A model generated the notes under the pieces. That model did no database searches, was not told where the DNA came from, and worked only from the letters and a program-made list of their open reading frames with translations. Below are positions 62,940 through 64,000 of a stretch of 64,000 bases of DNA, in pieces. Origin of the DNA: Euglena gracilis (Eukaryota > Euglenida > Euglenophyceae > Euglenales); contig CP154956.1 in the NCBI GenBank assembly GCA_039621445.1, positions 80,038,474-80,102,473 on the forward strand. The letters are read 5' to 3'. The first letter of the stretch is position 1. Every line of letters begins with the position of its first letter. Made by a program: the position numbers and the translations under genes.

Positions 62940-63385
62940 ACCGCACTAACTCAATATCTGCAGAAAATGCATCTTGTCCAACATCTGCATCTTGTCCAGT
63001 GTCTGCATCTTGTTAAATATCAACATCTTGTCCAGTATTTGCACCTTGTGTGGCATCTGCACCTTGTCCAGTGTCTACATCTAGTCCAATACCTGCATCC
63101 ATTGCATCTTGTCCAATATCTACAACCACTGGGTCTTGTCCAGTGTGTGCGTCTTGTCCAGTACCTGCATCCACTGCATCTTGTCTAGCATCTGCAACTT
63201 GTCCAGCATCTACATCTTGTCCGGCATCTGCATCTTTTCCAGTGTCTGCATCTTGTCCAGTATCTGCGCCCACTGCATCTTGTTTGGCATCTGCAGCTTG
63301 TCCAGTATCTGCAGCCACTGGATCCTGTCCAGCATTTGCATCTTATCCAGCATCTGCAACCACTGCATCTTGTCCAGCATCATAA
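62940..63385. repeat. 18-bp minisatellite (catcttgtccagtatctg)
   Basis: About 24 degenerate copies, unit catcttgtccag(t/c)atctg with some copies replaced by cagccactg- or caaccactg-bearing variants. The period is a multiple of three, so ORFs appear on both strands (plus CPVSAS; minus DAGQDA repeats). Confidence 0.9.
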
Positions 63386-64000
63386 AAATGGGTTTAATTA
63401 TTCAAAATATACAAAAAAAAAATGCCAGCATCGCCCAGCATCACCCAGCATCGGAACCCCACCTCTGGTCTACAAAAATCCAGCATCGCCCAGCATCGCT
63501 CAGCATCATCAGAGGTGCTTGGTCGGGACCCTCCCAACACGGAGGAGGGGTCAGACCCCCCCCCCCACTTCGGAACTGAAGGGGACGGGAAAGGCCCCGG
63601 ATTTGTGGACCGACAAAGGCCCGGATGCCTGGCCACAATTGGTCAAAAATCCCTGATTCTTCGTTGAAAAAAAATCCCAAAATGCTCATTTTTTGAAAAC
63701 TCTTGAACACTTTTTTTTGTGGAAAACACCAAAACATCAAAACATGGGCAATATGCTCAAAAGTGAGGGAAAAGGGCATACTTTGCTCATTTTCTGGTGC
63801 ACAGCGCACTATTTTTGGAACCTGCCGACCGGACACCCCCCCTCCTACCACCCACCTCAAAACCAAATAGCCACCCATCTGCCAACACCTCCCTCTATTT
63901 TGCAACCCTCCAGACGGCCTGAACCCCCCTTTTGGTCAATTGGGGGGGGGGGGGCAATTGGGGGGGGGCACCCCTGCCCCCCCCAACTGGACATTTTGGG
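63386..64000. other. Unassigned sequence
   Basis: Tandem cagcatcgccc/cagcatcac units at 63426-63512, then AT-rich and G/C-run DNA to the window end. No gene supported. Confidence 0.35.

Noticed and set aside
62160-63188. 342-codon plus-strand ORF
   Set aside because: Most of it translates the 18-bp minisatellite and Pro-rich G/C DNA; only the separate frame 62104-62460 was kept, as a weak candidate.
63013-63318. Minus-strand DAGQDA repeat protein
   Set aside because: Minisatellite whose period is a multiple of three keeps frames open on both strands; no flanking coding evidence.

Overview
This window is eukaryotic and rich in mobile elements. It shows spliceosomal GT-AG introns, LTR retrotransposons primed by initiator tRNA-Met, a tyrosine-recombinase (YR, DIRS/Ngaro-like) retrotransposon family, a Tc1/mariner-type transposase, many homopolymer G/C runs, and no operon-like packing. 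I cannot name the species. A protist or alga with a repeat-laden genome fits best, but that is inference.

Layout. 1-3.5 kb is host-like sequence with a G/C-run minisatellite and one good exon of a fucosyltransferase-like glycosyltransferase. 3.7-41.65 kb is a head-to-tail array of YR retrotransposon copies on the minus strand: a fragment at 3.7-4.2 kb, copy 1 at about 4.2-36.36 kb and copy 2 at about 36.36-41.65 kb. Copy 1 (gag, RT, RNase H, YR) is split by two LTR retrotransposons with perfect 5-bp target-site duplications. Element 1 (6013-22561, minus strand, 16.5 kb, TSD ACCAT) sits in its RNase H region. Element 2 (23231-33724, plus strand, 10.5 kb, TSD GGGAC) sits in its RT region. Removing both leaves a YR element of about 5 kb. 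Copy 2 carries a 1.1-kb Ty3/gypsy RT fragment and an inverted RT segment.

Element 1 is the main object of interest. It is an unusually large Ty3/gypsy chromovirus. In transcription order it holds a 927-residue coiled-coil ORF, Gag with two CCHC knuckles, an aspartic protease, a domain otherwise familiar from the C-terminal part of DIRS RNase H regions (placed before RT), RT/RNase H, integrase with chromodomain, and then about 5.5 kb of unrecognised overlapping ORFs ending in a Cys-rich zinc-binding-like segment. Its LTRs differ at only two sites of 315, yet the reading frame is broken repeatedly. Elements 1 and 2 are both densely sown with micro-palindromes (5-8 nt arms around a short A/T-rich core). 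Element 2 is a related but decayed relative that keeps the coiled-coil ORF and Gag, has lost pol, and carries a mariner-like transposase with small introns.

41.7-64 kb has no dominant ORF. It holds candidate host exons (a cyclin C-terminal-domain exon near 60.3 kb is the best), poly-G/poly-C tracts (one of 56 G), two families of dispersed short palindromes, a hAT-like nonautonomous element, strong hairpins, a 162-bp tandem repeat open on both strands, and an 18-bp minisatellite.
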